NCBI RefSeq assembly: GCF_022489065.1
Contig: NZ_JAKVTW010000001.1
Span: forward strand, 496,001-560,000
Direction of reading: 5' to 3'
Length of the DNA stretch: 64,000 nucleotides
Source: Vreelandella neptunia
GTDB lineage: Bacteria > Pseudomonadota > Gammaproteobacteria > Pseudomonadales > Halomonadaceae
Shown: positions 47,170 to 56,982 of the stretch, one piece after another
How the letters are laid out: the number at the start of each line of letters is the position of its first letter
Numbering within the stretch: the first letter of the stretch is position 1
Position numbers and translations under genes: made by a program
Notes under the pieces: model-generated
Databases searched by the model: none
Seen by the model: the letters and a program-made list of their open reading frames with translations, nothing else
Told to the model about the DNA's origin: nothing

Positions 47170-48312
47170 ATGGCTGAGCAGCAAATCAATGTCGCCGTAC
47201 TCGGAGGCGGTAGCTTCGGGACGGCATTGGCGAGTATTGCCGCCGATAATGGCGCCCGCGTCCATCAGTGGATGCGTGACGAAACGCTGGTCGCGCAAAT
47301 AAATCACGAACATCGTAACGGGCGCTATTTACCTCACTATGTGATGAATTCAGCGGTGCAGGCGTCTACTGATCTCCAAGCCGTGCTGGCAGATGCAGAG
47401 CTGGTGCTGATTGCGATCCCATCGAAGGCGTTTCGTAGCGTGGTACAAGCAGCGAAAGCGTGGCTGAGGCCTGAACAGATATTGGTGAGTACTACCAAGG
47501 GGATTGAGCAAGATAGCTTTTTACTCATGAGCCAAGTGCTTGAACAAGAGACGGGCTTTACCCATATCGGTGTGATTGCCGGCCCCAACCTGGCTTCTGA
47601 AATTGCCGATAAGCAGCTAACCGCGACCGTCATTGCCAGCGCCGACCCGCTAACGCGTACCCGGGTTCAGCAAGCGCTGGGCTGCCGATATTTCCGTGTT
47701 TACGCCAGCGATGATCGTCACGGTGTCGAACTGGGCGGTGCGCTAAAAAATATCTACGCGATTGCAGCTGGAATGGCGGCAGCGCTGGGCATGGGCGAAA
47801 ACACCCGCAGTATGCTGATGACGCGGGCCTTAGCGGAAATGAGCCGTTTTGCCGTCGCTGAGGGGGCTAATCCCATGACATTTTTGGGCTTGGCGGGGGT
47901 AGGCGATTTAATTGTTACTTGCTCGTCTAATTTGTCACGTAATTACCGTGTCGGCTATGCCATGGGTGAGGGGCGTACGCTGGAAGAGGCGGTAGATGCG
48001 CTTGGTCAGGTGGCGGAAGGGGTCAATACCGTTAAGCTGGTATGCGCTAAAGCGAGTGAAATGGGCGTGTACATGCCGCTGGCTGAAGGTCTCTATCATG
48101 TACTTTTCGACGGTGTTCCGGCTCAAGATATGGCGCGCACCTTGATGATGGGGGAGCAGAGCAGCGACGTTGAATTTATTCTGCCCCGTGAAACCGTTCA
48201 GCGTGAGCATCGAGACCAAGCTCTTCACAACCATGCTTCTAAGGATCATGCTTCTAAGGATCATGCTTCTAAGGACCAGGTTTTTAAGAACAGTGGAGAC
48301 AAGAATGCATGA
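47170..48312 (+). CDS. gpsA: Glycerol-3-phosphate dehydrogenase [NAD(P)+]
   Basis: A 380-residue enzyme that reduces dihydroxyacetone phosphate to sn-glycerol-3-phosphate for phospholipid synthesis. The Rossmann motif is [15 protein letters not shown]; the catalytic Lys is in [15 protein letters not shown], and [14 protein letters not shown] and [13 protein letters not shown] follow. The enzyme is normally ~340 residues; here about 35-40 extra C-terminal residues contain three copies of HASKD coded by a 15-base tandem repeat. The end overlaps sixA by eight bases. Confidence 0.96.
   Translation: MAEQQINVAVLGGGSFGTALASIAADNGARVHQWMRDETLVAQINHEHRNGRYLPHYVMNSAVQASTDLQAVLADAELVLIAIPSKAFRSVVQAAKAWLRPEQILVSTTKGIEQDSFLLMSQVLEQETGFTHIGVIAGPNLASEIADKQLTATVIASADPLTRTRVQQALGCRYFRVYASDDRHGVELGGALKNIYAIAAGMAAALGMGENTRSMLMTRALAEMSRFAVAEGANPMTFLGLAGVGDLIVTCSSNLSRNYRVGYAMGEGRTLEEAVDALGQVAEGVNTVKLVCAKASEMGVYMPLAEGLYHVLFDGVPAQDMARTLMMGEQSSDVEFILPRETVQREHRDQALHNHASKDHASKDHASKDQVFKNSGDKNA
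48232..48276 (+). repeat. 15-bp tandem repeat, three copies, in the gpsA C-terminal tail
   Basis: The unit CATGCTTCTAAGGAT occurs three times in frame (the last copy ends in C), each encoding HASKD. Slippage could change the copy number without shifting the frame and would alter the spacing before the sixA ribosome site only slightly. Confidence 0.9.
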
Positions 48313-48787
48313 TGTGCTGATGATGCGCCACGGTGAGGCCGGGCCAGGGTATCCTGACCATGCACGCCGGTTAACGCCCCGGGGCGAGCTGGAGACGGGA
48401 AAAATGGCGCGCTGGTTGGCCGAGCAAGTGGTGGCGGGCGAGATGGTCGTGCCAAGGCTTTACGCCAGCCCCTATGCCCGCGCGCAGCAAACAGCACTAC
48501 TCCTTTGCGATGCGTTGGGAACATCACTTGAGACGCTTGATTTTATCACCCCTGATGACGCACCCAGTGCCGTGAGCGACTGGCTTCTAGAGCAACCTGA
48601 AGGCCCGCCGATCATGCTGGTTAGCCATATGCCGCTAGTAGGTGAGTTAGCTGGGCTGTTGGTAGAGGGGAGTCCTGCCCAAGGTATTGGCTTCCCGACC
48701 GCCGCCATTGCCGAGTTTGAGGCGGACGTATGGGCAGCAGGCTGCGCGCAGTTGAAGCGCTTTACTCAGCCTAGTCAGTTGGCCTAG
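48305..48787 (+). CDS. sixA: Phosphohistidine phosphatase SixA
   Basis: A 160-residue histidine phosphatase. The RHG motif is [10 protein letters not shown] near the N-terminus, with [16 protein letters not shown] and the second catalytic His in [12 protein letters not shown]. SixA acts on phosphohistidines of phosphorelay or nitrogen-PTS proteins. The ATG at 48305 has GGAGA upstream inside the gpsA tail; a longer frame starting in gpsA encodes an implausible Leu/Arg-rich leader and is rejected. It is translationally coupled to gpsA. Confidence 0.93.
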   Translation: MHDVLMMRHGEAGPGYPDHARRLTPRGELETGKMARWLAEQVVAGEMVVPRLYASPYARAQQTALLLCDALGTSLETLDFITPDDAPSAVSDWLLEQPEGPPIMLVSHMPLVGELAGLLVEGSPAQGIGFPTAAIAEFEADVWAAGCAQLKRFTQPSQLA

Positions 48788-48804
48788 TTCAGGTTTGTAG
48801 CATT

Positions 48805-48833
48805 AAAAAACGGCTGCCTAGGCAGCCGTTTTT
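48805..48833. terminator. Bidirectional terminator between sixA and gatB
   Basis: CGGCTGCC-TA-GGCAGCCG is flanked by an A-run on the left and a T-run on the right, so it can end transcripts from both convergent genes. Confidence 0.92.
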
Positions 48834-48854
48834 AGGTTTTACAGCATTTAAGTT

Positions 48855-50309
48855 TTACAGCAGTGCGTCGAGCTTCTCTTTTAGCAAGCCATTCACCTGC
48901 TGGGGGTTGGCGGTACCGCGTGATGCTTTCATCACCTGGCCAACAAAGTAACCAATCATTTTGCCGCGTTTTTCCGGCTCCGAGTCGCGGTACTGAGCGA
49001 CCTGAGCGGGGCTATCGGCGATCACTTGATCGATCATCGCTTCGATGGCGCCAGTGTCCGTCACCTGCTTGAGACCTTTGGCGTCAATTACTTCATCGGC
49101 GGACTCACCCTGGCCGTTCCACAATGCCTGGAAGACCTCTTTAGCGGCTTTGCCGTTGATGGTGTCGTCTAGCACGCGACTAATGAGTTCGCCTAACTGG
49201 CGCGCTGAGATTGGGCTATTGGCAATGCTCAGGTTTTCGCGGTTAAGCGCGCCAGAAAGCTCACCCTGTACCCAGTTCGCCGACTGTTTGGCATCCCCGC
49301 ACACGCTATGCACTGCCTCAAAGAACTCAGCCATGTCACGGCTGGCAGAGATCACATTGGCATCATACGCAGAGAGGCCAAGCTCGTTCTGGAAGCGCTC
49401 GCGCTTATCGGCAGGTAGTTCGGGCAGTTGGCCGCGCAGGTGATCGAGATAGGCTTGATCAAGCACCACCGGCAGCAAGTCAGGGCAGGGGAAGTAGCGA
49501 TAGTCATTAGCTTCTTCCTTGGTGCGCATGCTGCGGGTTTCATCTCGATCCGGGTCGAACAGGCGTGTCTCTTGAACAACGCTGCCGCCATCTTCGATCA
49601 ACTCAATCTGGCGTTCTACCTCAAAGGCAATCGCGCGCTCGACAAAGCGGAAGGAGTTAACGTTTTTAATCTCTGCGCGAGTGCCTAAGGGGTCCTGGCT
49701 GGTGCGACGGACCGAAACGTTGACGTCACAGCGCATCGAGCCTTCCGCCATATTACCGTCGGAAATGCCCAAATAGGTGACGATGGAGTGAATCGCCTTT
49801 AGGTATGCGGCCGCCTCTTTAGAGCTGCGCATGTCGGGTTCAGACACAATCTCGAGCAACGGCGTGCCCGCCCGATTAAGATCAATGCCGGTCATACCAT
49901 GAAAATCTTCATGCAGTGACTTGCCCGCATCTTCCTCAAGGTGTGCATGGTGAATGCGGATGCGCTTGGTGCTGCCATCTTCCAAAGTGATTTCGACTTC
50001 ACCAGGACCCACGATAGGGTGGTACATCTGGCTGGTCTGATAGCCCTTGGGCAGGTCAGGATAGAAGTAATTTTTACGATCAAACACCGACACTTCAGCG
50101 ATATCCGCATGCACTGCCAAACCGAACTGAACGGCCATGGCCACGGCTTGCTCGTTGAGCACCGGCAATACACCGGGAAGCCCTAAATCCACCGCGCATG
50201 CCTGAGTATTGGGCTCAGCGCCAAACGCCGTTGAGGCGCCGGAAAAGATTTTTGAACGCGTCGCGAGCTGAACATGGACTTCAAGCCCAATCACGGTTTC
50301 CCATTGCAT
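48855..50309 (-). CDS. gatB: Aspartyl/glutamyl-tRNA amidotransferase subunit B
   Basis: A 484-residue tRNA-binding kinase subunit of GatCAB. It activates Glu- or Asp-tRNA before amidation. Motifs: [43 protein letters not shown]-type [12 protein letters not shown], and the C-terminal YqeY-like tail. Its ATG overlaps the gatA stop at base 50309. GatCAB implies that the organism makes Gln-tRNA or Asn-tRNA indirectly. Confidence 0.98.
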   Translation of the reverse strand: MQWETVIGLEVHVQLATRSKIFSGASTAFGAEPNTQACAVDLGLPGVLPVLNEQAVAMAVQFGLAVHADIAEVSVFDRKNYFYPDLPKGYQTSQMYHPIVGPGEVEITLEDGSTKRIRIHHAHLEEDAGKSLHEDFHGMTGIDLNRAGTPLLEIVSEPDMRSSKEAAAYLKAIHSIVTYLGISDGNMAEGSMRCDVNVSVRRTSQDPLGTRAEIKNVNSFRFVERAIAFEVERQIELIEDGGSVVQETRLFDPDRDETRSMRTKEEANDYRYFPCPDLLPVVLDQAYLDHLRGQLPELPADKRERFQNELGLSAYDANVISASRDMAEFFEAVHSVCGDAKQSANWVQGELSGALNRENLSIANSPISARQLGELISRVLDDTINGKAAKEVFQALWNGQGESADEVIDAKGLKQVTDTGAIEAMIDQVIADSPAQVAQYRDSEPEKRGKMIGYFVGQVMKASRGTANPQQVNGLLKEKLDALL

Positions 50310-51769
50310 TAGGCGTACTCCTCGGCAAAGGCAGGACGTTGTAAGTGCCAGTCGGTCGCTTGTTGAAACTGGTGGGCGACGTTAAGCAGCTGCGCTTCGG
50401 CAAAATGGGTGCCGAGAATTTGCAGCCCGACAGGGCGGCCATTGGAAAAACCGGCGGGTACGCTAATGCCGGGGATTCCCGCCAGGTTGACCGCGATGGT
50501 GTAGATATCCTGTAGGTACATCGACACCGGATCTTTTTTAGCCCCTAGGTCAAAGGCTGGTGTGGGTGATGCGGGGCCCATCAGAACGTCGACGTCTTCA
50601 AAGGCATCCAGGAAATCCTGACGGATCAAACGGCGAACTTTTTGCGCCTTGGTGTAGTAGGCGTCAAAGAAGCCTTCTGACAGCGTATGCGTGCCAATCA
50701 GAATACGTCGCTTGACCTCTTCGCCAAAGCCCTCAGCCCGTGAACGTAAATATAAATCGGTTAAATCGGTTGGGTTCTCGCAGCGGTGACCAAAACGCAC
50801 ACCGTCGTAGCGGGACAGGTTCGAAGAGGCTTCGGCAGGGGCAATCACGTAGTAAGCCGGAATCGCATAGTGAGTGTGCGGTAAGCTGACCTCGCGCACC
50901 GTGGCACCCAGAGATTCGTACACTTTCACGGCTTCACGGACAGCCTTTTCGACGTCGGGATCCAAGCCATCGCCAAAATACTCCTTGGGAAGACCGATTT
51001 TAAGCCCTGAGAGCGGGGCGTTAAGGCTTTCCACATAGTCCGGCACGCCGCGGGTGACGCTGGTAGAGTCGCGTCCGTCGTGACCGGCAATAACGCCCAG
51101 CAGGTGCGCACAATCTTCGGCGCTACGCGCCATCGGGCCTGCCTGGTCAAGGCTTGAGGCGTAGGCAATGATGCCAAAGCGAGACACGCGGCCATAGGTT
51201 GGCTTTAGGCCGGTAATACCGCAAAACGCCGCAGGCTGGCGAATCGAGCCGCCTGTGTCGGTACCCATCGCTGCTGGCACTAAGCCAGCAGCGACTGCGG
51301 CCGCGCTACCGCCTGAACTGCCACCGGGAACTGCTGCCAGATCCCAGGGGTTTTTAACCGGGCCGTAGTAACTGTTTTCGTTGGAGGAGCCCATGGCGAA
51401 CTCATCCATATTGGTTTTGCCGAGGCTGATAGTGCCCGCCGCGTTGAGTTTTTCAACCACCGTGGCGTTGTAAGGGGCGATAAAGTTATCCAGCATCTTT
51501 GAGCCGCAGCTGGTTTTGACATCGCGGGTACAAAAAATATCTTTTAGCGCCAGGGGGATGCCCGCCAGCGGGCCTGCAGTACCCGCCGCTCGCGCGTTAT
51601 CTGCTACTTCGGCTTGTTTCAGCGCTTGCTCAGCGGTCACGCTGATAAAACTGTTCAGCTTGCCGTCTGCTTTTTCAATACGCTGTAAATAGTGAGCGGT
51701 TAGCTCGCGGCTTGAAAACTCGCCGCTTTTTAAAGCGGCAGCGAGTTGCGTTAATGTTTTCTCATACAT
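50309..51769 (-). CDS. gatA: Aspartyl/glutamyl-tRNA amidotransferase subunit A
   Basis: A 486-residue amidase-signature glutaminase that supplies ammonia to GatB. The triad is Lys76 (ALKDIFC), cis-Ser151 (PGGSSGGS) and nucleophile Ser175 ([10 protein letters not shown]). [10 protein letters not shown] and GPASPTPAF are typical. A 71-base gap separates it from gatC. It is a distant paralogue of the allophanate hydrolase in this window; the triad spacing between Ser residues is the same. Confidence 0.98.
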   Translation of the reverse strand: MYEKTLTQLAAALKSGEFSSRELTAHYLQRIEKADGKLNSFISVTAEQALKQAEVADNARAAGTAGPLAGIPLALKDIFCTRDVKTSCGSKMLDNFIAPYNATVVEKLNAAGTISLGKTNMDEFAMGSSNENSYYGPVKNPWDLAAVPGGSSGGSAAAVAAGLVPAAMGTDTGGSIRQPAAFCGITGLKPTYGRVSRFGIIAYASSLDQAGPMARSAEDCAHLLGVIAGHDGRDSTSVTRGVPDYVESLNAPLSGLKIGLPKEYFGDGLDPDVEKAVREAVKVYESLGATVREVSLPHTHYAIPAYYVIAPAEASSNLSRYDGVRFGHRCENPTDLTDLYLRSRAEGFGEEVKRRILIGTHTLSEGFFDAYYTKAQKVRRLIRQDFLDAFEDVDVLMGPASPTPAFDLGAKKDPVSMYLQDIYTIAVNLAGIPGISVPAGFSNGRPVGLQILGTHFAEAQLLNVAHQFQQATDWHLQRPAFAEEYA

Positions 51770-51840
51770 GACCCGGAAGCTCCGTTCAGGGGCGAAAAAA
51801 AGAGGCGATGTGGGTGGCTTGGATTCGCTCGAGCGCGCGT

Positions 51841-52128
51841 TTATTCAACAACGCGAGGAACGAGATACAGGCCGTTTTCCACTGCCGGAGCACAGCGCTG
51901 AAACGTATCACGCTGGTTAGATTCGGTTACTTCGTCGGCGCGCAGTCGCTGGGTCGCATCTAAGGGATGAGAAAGCGGCATTACACCTTCAGTATCAAGG
52001 CTTTGTAGCTGGTCGACCATGTCCAGAATTCGGCTTAGGTCATCTACAAAACCGCTGGCTTGGTCATCGCTGACGGCGAGTCGGGCCAAGTGAGCGGCCC
52101 GGCGCACATGAGATTCTTCAAGCGCCAT
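51841..52128 (-). CDS. gatC: Aspartyl/glutamyl-tRNA amidotransferase subunit C
   Basis: A 95-residue clamp that links GatA and GatB. It reads [20 protein letters not shown] and ends [12 protein letters not shown] with the conserved [19 protein letters not shown] in between. The ATG at 52128 has GAGGAA nine bases upstream. A longer in-frame start at 52161 would cut into the leader and is unlikely. It is the first gene of gatCAB, divergent from mreB. Confidence 0.95.
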   Translation of the reverse strand: MALEESHVRRAAHLARLAVSDDQASGFVDDLSRILDMVDQLQSLDTEGVMPLSHPLDATQRLRADEVTESNQRDTFQRCAPAVENGLYLVPRVVE

Positions 52129-52193
52129 GATCGAGATTTCCTCGTAAACGTAATGGAACAATATCCGCTTTGAGCGGTATACATACCGATAGC

Positions 52194-52219
52194 AAAAAAA
52201 CGTCTTGTGTTGCAGACGT
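52194..52219 (-). terminator. Terminator-like hairpin in the gatC leader (possible attenuator)
   Basis: On the minus strand ACGTCT-GCAACACA-AGACGT is followed by seven T residues, 66-91 bases before the gatC ATG. No minus-strand gene ends upstream, because mreB runs the other way. Two further small stems follow (52175-52188 and 52165-52177) before gatC. Confidence 0.5.
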
Positions 52220-52345
52220 GGAAAATAGCCGCAAAAGGTACCACATATTGGCCTTAACGGGCAGTATTAGGCACGACTCGTGCTTGCTGCCAGGGGGTTG
52301 CGGTGATACCGTTTGCATCCGCACAGGGTTCCCGGTCTGCACTAG

Positions 52346-53395
<1,050 letters not shown>

Positions 53396-53419
53396 TCGCA
53401 GCGGTTAATTGCGGGGGGA

Positions 53420-54349
53420 TTGCCTATTAAACCGCTGTTTTCGCACGGGCCACTGCCGGGTTATCGGCTGTTTTTTTGCGCCTTGGCTGCCAGTGCACTG
53501 ATGTTTGTCGACCAGAACTTCACGCGTATGGAGCAAGTACGTGCGCAAATGTCGATGGTCGTTGCTCCTATTCAATGGGTCGTTAGTGTACCTAGCGACC
53601 TGTTGAATTGGGGGTCGCTTGCGCTTTCTGATCAACAGGCACTGGTGGATGAAAACCGCCGCCTGCGTGAGCAGATTCTTACCCTTTCCCATCGTGGTCA
53701 GCGAATGGCGAATTTGACTGCGGAAAATAGCGAATTGCGTGATTTGCTAAAAGCCGCTGAGCGGCGGGATATTCCTTATATCACCGCTGAGCTACTGTCG
53801 CTGGATAACGACCCATTTAGCCATCAGATGGTGGTCAATCGCGGTCATCGTAACGGTGCCTATGTTGGGCAGCCGGTCATCGATGCCTCTGGTTTGGTGG
53901 GGCAGATTACCGCTGTTTCTGCTTATTCGAGTCGCGTTTTGCTACTGGCAGATGCCAGCCATGCCTTGCCGGTTCAGCTAAACCGTAATGGGTTACGCTT
54001 TATCGTACAGGGTGCCGGGCGTTACAGCAGTGTTAATGTGATGCATGTCCCCGATACGGCGGATATTCGAGAGGGCGACTTGTTAACGACATCTGGGTTG
54101 GCGGGGCGTTTTCCGCCAGGTTACCCGGTGGCGCGTGTCACAGAAGTCTTCCACGATCCCGGCCAGCCTTTTGCGCGTGTAACGGCCGAACCCATGGCGC
54201 AGTTACAACGCTCGCGTCACTTTTTGCTGCTTTTCCCCCCTCCTCGTGAGGAGATTGAGGAGCACGCTTGGGATGAGACGTTAGATATTTCGGCGGGAGC
54301 GTTACGCTCTTCGCTTCAGCTTACCAGTCCCGATCAAGAGGTGCCCTGA
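53420..54349 (+). CDS. mreC: Rod shape-determining protein MreC
   Basis: A 309-residue bitopic protein: one N-terminal helix (YRLFFCALAASALMFV), a coiled coil (QQALVDENRRLREQILTL...ENSELRDLL) and a periplasmic beta domain (VNRGHRNGAYVGQPVIDASG). It scaffolds the elongasome. The start is a TTG at 53420 preceded by GGGGGGA; the family N-terminus fits (MPIKPLFSHGPLPGYR). The C-terminal ~40 residues extend beyond the core. The stop overlaps the mreD ATG. Confidence 0.95.
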   Translation: MPIKPLFSHGPLPGYRLFFCALAASALMFVDQNFTRMEQVRAQMSMVVAPIQWVVSVPSDLLNWGSLALSDQQALVDENRRLREQILTLSHRGQRMANLTAENSELRDLLKAAERRDIPYITAELLSLDNDPFSHQMVVNRGHRNGAYVGQPVIDASGLVGQITAVSAYSSRVLLLADASHALPVQLNRNGLRFIVQGAGRYSSVNVMHVPDTADIREGDLLTTSGLAGRFPPGYPVARVTEVFHDPGQPFARVTAEPMAQLQRSRHFLLLFPPPREEIEEHAWDETLDISAGALRSSLQLTSPDQEVP

Positions 54350-54837
54350 TGGCCCGTGCACCGGTTGTTCCTATTTTCGTTATCTGGCTAAGCCTGCTTC
54401 TGACGCTATGTCTACAAGTCATGCCGCTAGCGGATGGATGGCAGGTTTATCGCCCAGAGTGGTTGGGGCTAATGCTGATTTACTGGTGCATGCGTACTCC
54501 TGATAGAGTCGGCGTTTTTCATGGCTTTGTGTTTGGCATTCTGATCGATTTAATTGAGGGCACCGCACTGGGTCAGCATGCGCTTATCTACGCGCTATTG
54601 GCGTTTTTATGTGCCCTGGTCTACCCCCGTTTTCGGGCCTATTCGTTAGTGCAGCAGTCGGCGCTGGTGCTGGTGCTGCTGGGCTTGATGCAGTTAGTCG
54701 CTCAGTGGCTGCGCACCATCGTGGGTGATTTTTCGATCCATTTAGCGTTTTTAATCCCTGCACTAATCAGTGCGTTGCTATGGCCATGGTTGGCCACTAT
54801 GTTTCAGGCATTAGAGCGCCGGTTAGCCGCATCATGA
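54349..54837 (+). CDS. mreD: Rod shape-determining protein MreD
   Basis: A 162-residue integral membrane protein with about five helices. It has the typical [20 protein letters not shown] and [21 protein letters not shown] blocks. It couples MreBC to the RodA-PBP2 machinery. It starts one base into the mreC stop and ends with an ATGA overlap with maf. Confidence 0.95.
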   Translation: MARAPVVPIFVIWLSLLLTLCLQVMPLADGWQVYRPEWLGLMLIYWCMRTPDRVGVFHGFVFGILIDLIEGTALGQHALIYALLAFLCALVYPRFRAYSLVQQSALVLVLLGLMQLVAQWLRTIVGDFSIHLAFLIPALISALLWPWLATMFQALERRLAAS

Positions 54838-55427
54838 CTATCTCAGCGCCTGTCTTGTGCCTTGCGTCTGCCTCTCCACGCCGTCGCGCTTTGCTGGCCT
54901 CTATTGGAGTTCCGGTCACGGTTCAACCTTGTGATATTGATGAAACGCCGCTAGCCGATGAGCTGGCGACGGCGTATGTGCATCGTTTGGCCGTTGCCAA
55001 AGCCCAGGCGGCAGTGCCTCTTACCAACTTACCTACACTAGGTTCTGATACCGCTGTTGTGGTTGATGGGCGTATTCTAGGCAAGCCTATGGATGCTGAA
55101 GAGGGCGCTGAGATGCTGCAGCTGCTTTCGGGAAGGCAACATGAGGTGTTAACCGCTGTGGCGGTGAGTGGACCACTTGGCATGCTTTCATGTTGTGTAA
55201 CCACTCAAGTAACGATGCGGGTTATAGAAGCAGATGAAATCGCTGCCTACTGGCGTACTGGTGAGCCTGCTGATAAGGCGGGCGGCTACGCGATCCAAGG
55301 ATTAGCGGCGATATTTGTAAAAGAGATTCAAGGCAGTCATTCGGCAGTGGTTGGACTACCGCTGTTTGAGACGACGCACTTGCTACGCCGACAGGGAGTC
55401 CCTATCTGGCAGCGCGGCTCACGCTGA
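54834..55427 (+). CDS. maf: Maf-family nucleotide pyrophosphatase
   Basis: A 197-residue house-cleaning enzyme, probably specific for dTTP/UTP (YhdE type). The N-terminal motif [16 protein letters not shown] and the central [12 protein letters not shown] are diagnostic; [16 protein letters not shown] follows. The ATG at 54834 overlaps the mreD stop; a longer frame from inside mreD is rejected. Confidence 0.95.
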   Translation: MTISAPVLCLASASPRRRALLASIGVPVTVQPCDIDETPLADELATAYVHRLAVAKAQAAVPLTNLPTLGSDTAVVVDGRILGKPMDAEEGAEMLQLLSGRQHEVLTAVAVSGPLGMLSCCVTTQVTMRVIEADEIAAYWRTGEPADKAGGYAIQGLAAIFVKEIQGSHSAVVGLPLFETTHLLRRQGVPIWQRGSR

Positions 55428-55516
55428 AGCGTCAATAGGCTCTAGATGCCCTTGAACTGAGGACGTCGCCACCTGTATCGCTGGCAAGGAATACGTCAAC
55501 CAACAAGGAATTTTGC

Positions 55517-56980
55517 ATGAGCGGTGAAGTTCTCATCAATTTAACGCCAATGGAAACCCGCGTAGCGCTGGTTGAAAATGGTGTTTTGCAAGAGGCACTG
55601 ATCGAGCGTTCCCGTCGACGTGGCATCGTGGGCAATATCTACAAAGGCAAAGTAGTGCGTGTGTTGCCTGGAATGCAGGCTGCTTTTGTTGATATTGGCC
55701 TAGAGCGGGCGGCGTTTATTCACGCCCATGAAGTCATGCCGCCGGGCACGCCGCTGGATGAACAGCAAACTATCGGGCAGTTGCTTCACGAAGGCCAAGC
55801 CTTGGTGGTGCAAGCAACCAAAGACCCTATCGGTAGTAAAGGCGCGCGCTTAACCACACACCTCTCGATCCCCTCACGCTATTTGGTATATATGCCTGAT
55901 TCGCCGCATCACGGTGTTTCGCAGCGCATTGAAGATGAGCGCGAACGTGAGCGACTGAGAGCCCTGCTGGATAGCAGCGTGGCGGAGCAGACTCTGGAAG
56001 TGACGGGGGGCTTTATTGTCCGAACGGCCGCTGAAGGCGTAGGTGACGAAGAGCTCAGAGGCGATATGCACTTTCTGCTGCGCCTATGGCGCAAAGTGAG
56101 TGAGCGTAAAGTCACTGCCACGCCGCAAAGCGTTATTTATGATGATTTGCCGCTATTTATGCGTACGCTGCGCGATGTGATGCGCGATGACATCGAAAAA
56201 GTGCGCATCGATTCACGGGAAAACTTCGTCAAGCTGGTTGAGTTTGCCGAAGAGTTCATGCCCGACGCAGTGGAGCGGATCGAGTACTACCCTGGTGAGC
56301 GGCCTATCTTTGATCTCTACAGCGTCGAAGATGAGATCCAAAAGGCGTTGGGGCGTAAAGTGCAGCTCAAATCGGGTGGTTACTTGGTAATTGATCCGAC
56401 CGAAGCCATGACCACCATTGATGTGAATACCGGCGGTTATGTCGGTCATCGCAATCTCGAAGAGACTATTTTCAAGACCAACCTTGAAGCGGCGACTGCG
56501 ATTGCCCGCCAGCTTCGGCTGCGTAATTTGGGCGGCATTATCATTATCGACTTTATCGATATGAGTGATGTTGAGCATCAGCGGCAGGTGTTGCGGGTAT
56601 TGGAAAAAGCGCTAGAGCGCGATCACGCCAAAACCAAGTGTACCGGCGTAACCGAGCTTGGCCTTGTTCAGCTTACCCGTAAACGAACTCGGGAAAGCCT
56701 GGAGCAAACGATGTGTGAGGCCTGCCCCACCTGCAGCGGGCGGGGAACGCTTAAAACCCCTGAAACCGTCTGTTATGAAATCTTTCGGGAAATTTTACGT
56801 GAAGAGCGCGCTTATAGCGCTGAAACCTACATGGTGCTGGCATCGCAGCCTGTGGTTGATCGCCTATTGGATGAAGAGTCAGCGGCAGTGGCCGACTTGG
56901 AGACGTTTATCAATAAAACGATTCGCTTTCAGGTTGAGCAGCACTACTCCCAAGAGCAGTACGATATTGTGCTGATGTAA
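55517..56980 (+). CDS. rng: Ribonuclease G
   Basis: A 487-residue endoribonuclease of the RNase E/G family, active in 16S rRNA 5' maturation and mRNA decay. N-terminal S1 domain (RGIVGNIYKGKVVRVLPGMQ), catalytic Asp-bearing motifs MTTIDVNTGGYVG and IIIIDFIDM, and the zinc-link CEACPTCSGRG. There is no long C-terminal scaffold, which distinguishes it from RNase E. It lies two bases before yhdP. Confidence 0.97.
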   Translation: MSGEVLINLTPMETRVALVENGVLQEALIERSRRRGIVGNIYKGKVVRVLPGMQAAFVDIGLERAAFIHAHEVMPPGTPLDEQQTIGQLLHEGQALVVQATKDPIGSKGARLTTHLSIPSRYLVYMPDSPHHGVSQRIEDERERERLRALLDSSVAEQTLEVTGGFIVRTAAEGVGDEELRGDMHFLLRLWRKVSERKVTATPQSVIYDDLPLFMRTLRDVMRDDIEKVRIDSRENFVKLVEFAEEFMPDAVERIEYYPGERPIFDLYSVEDEIQKALGRKVQLKSGGYLVIDPTEAMTTIDVNTGGYVGHRNLEETIFKTNLEAATAIARQLRLRNLGGIIIIDFIDMSDVEHQRQVLRVLEKALERDHAKTKCTGVTELGLVQLTRKRTRESLEQTMCEACPTCSGRGTLKTPETVCYEIFREILREERAYSAETYMVLASQPVVDRLLDEESAAVADLETFINKTIRFQVEQHYSQEQYDIVLM

Positions 56981-56982
56981 TT

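Noticed and set aside
48232-48276. CRISPR-like array
   Set aside because: The 15-bp units are directly abutting without spacers and lie in a coding frame.
48170-48304. Upstream extension of sixA with a Leu/Arg-rich leader
   Set aside because: It is the out-of-frame reading of the gpsA tail repeats; the ATG at 48305 has the ribosome site and the family N-terminus.
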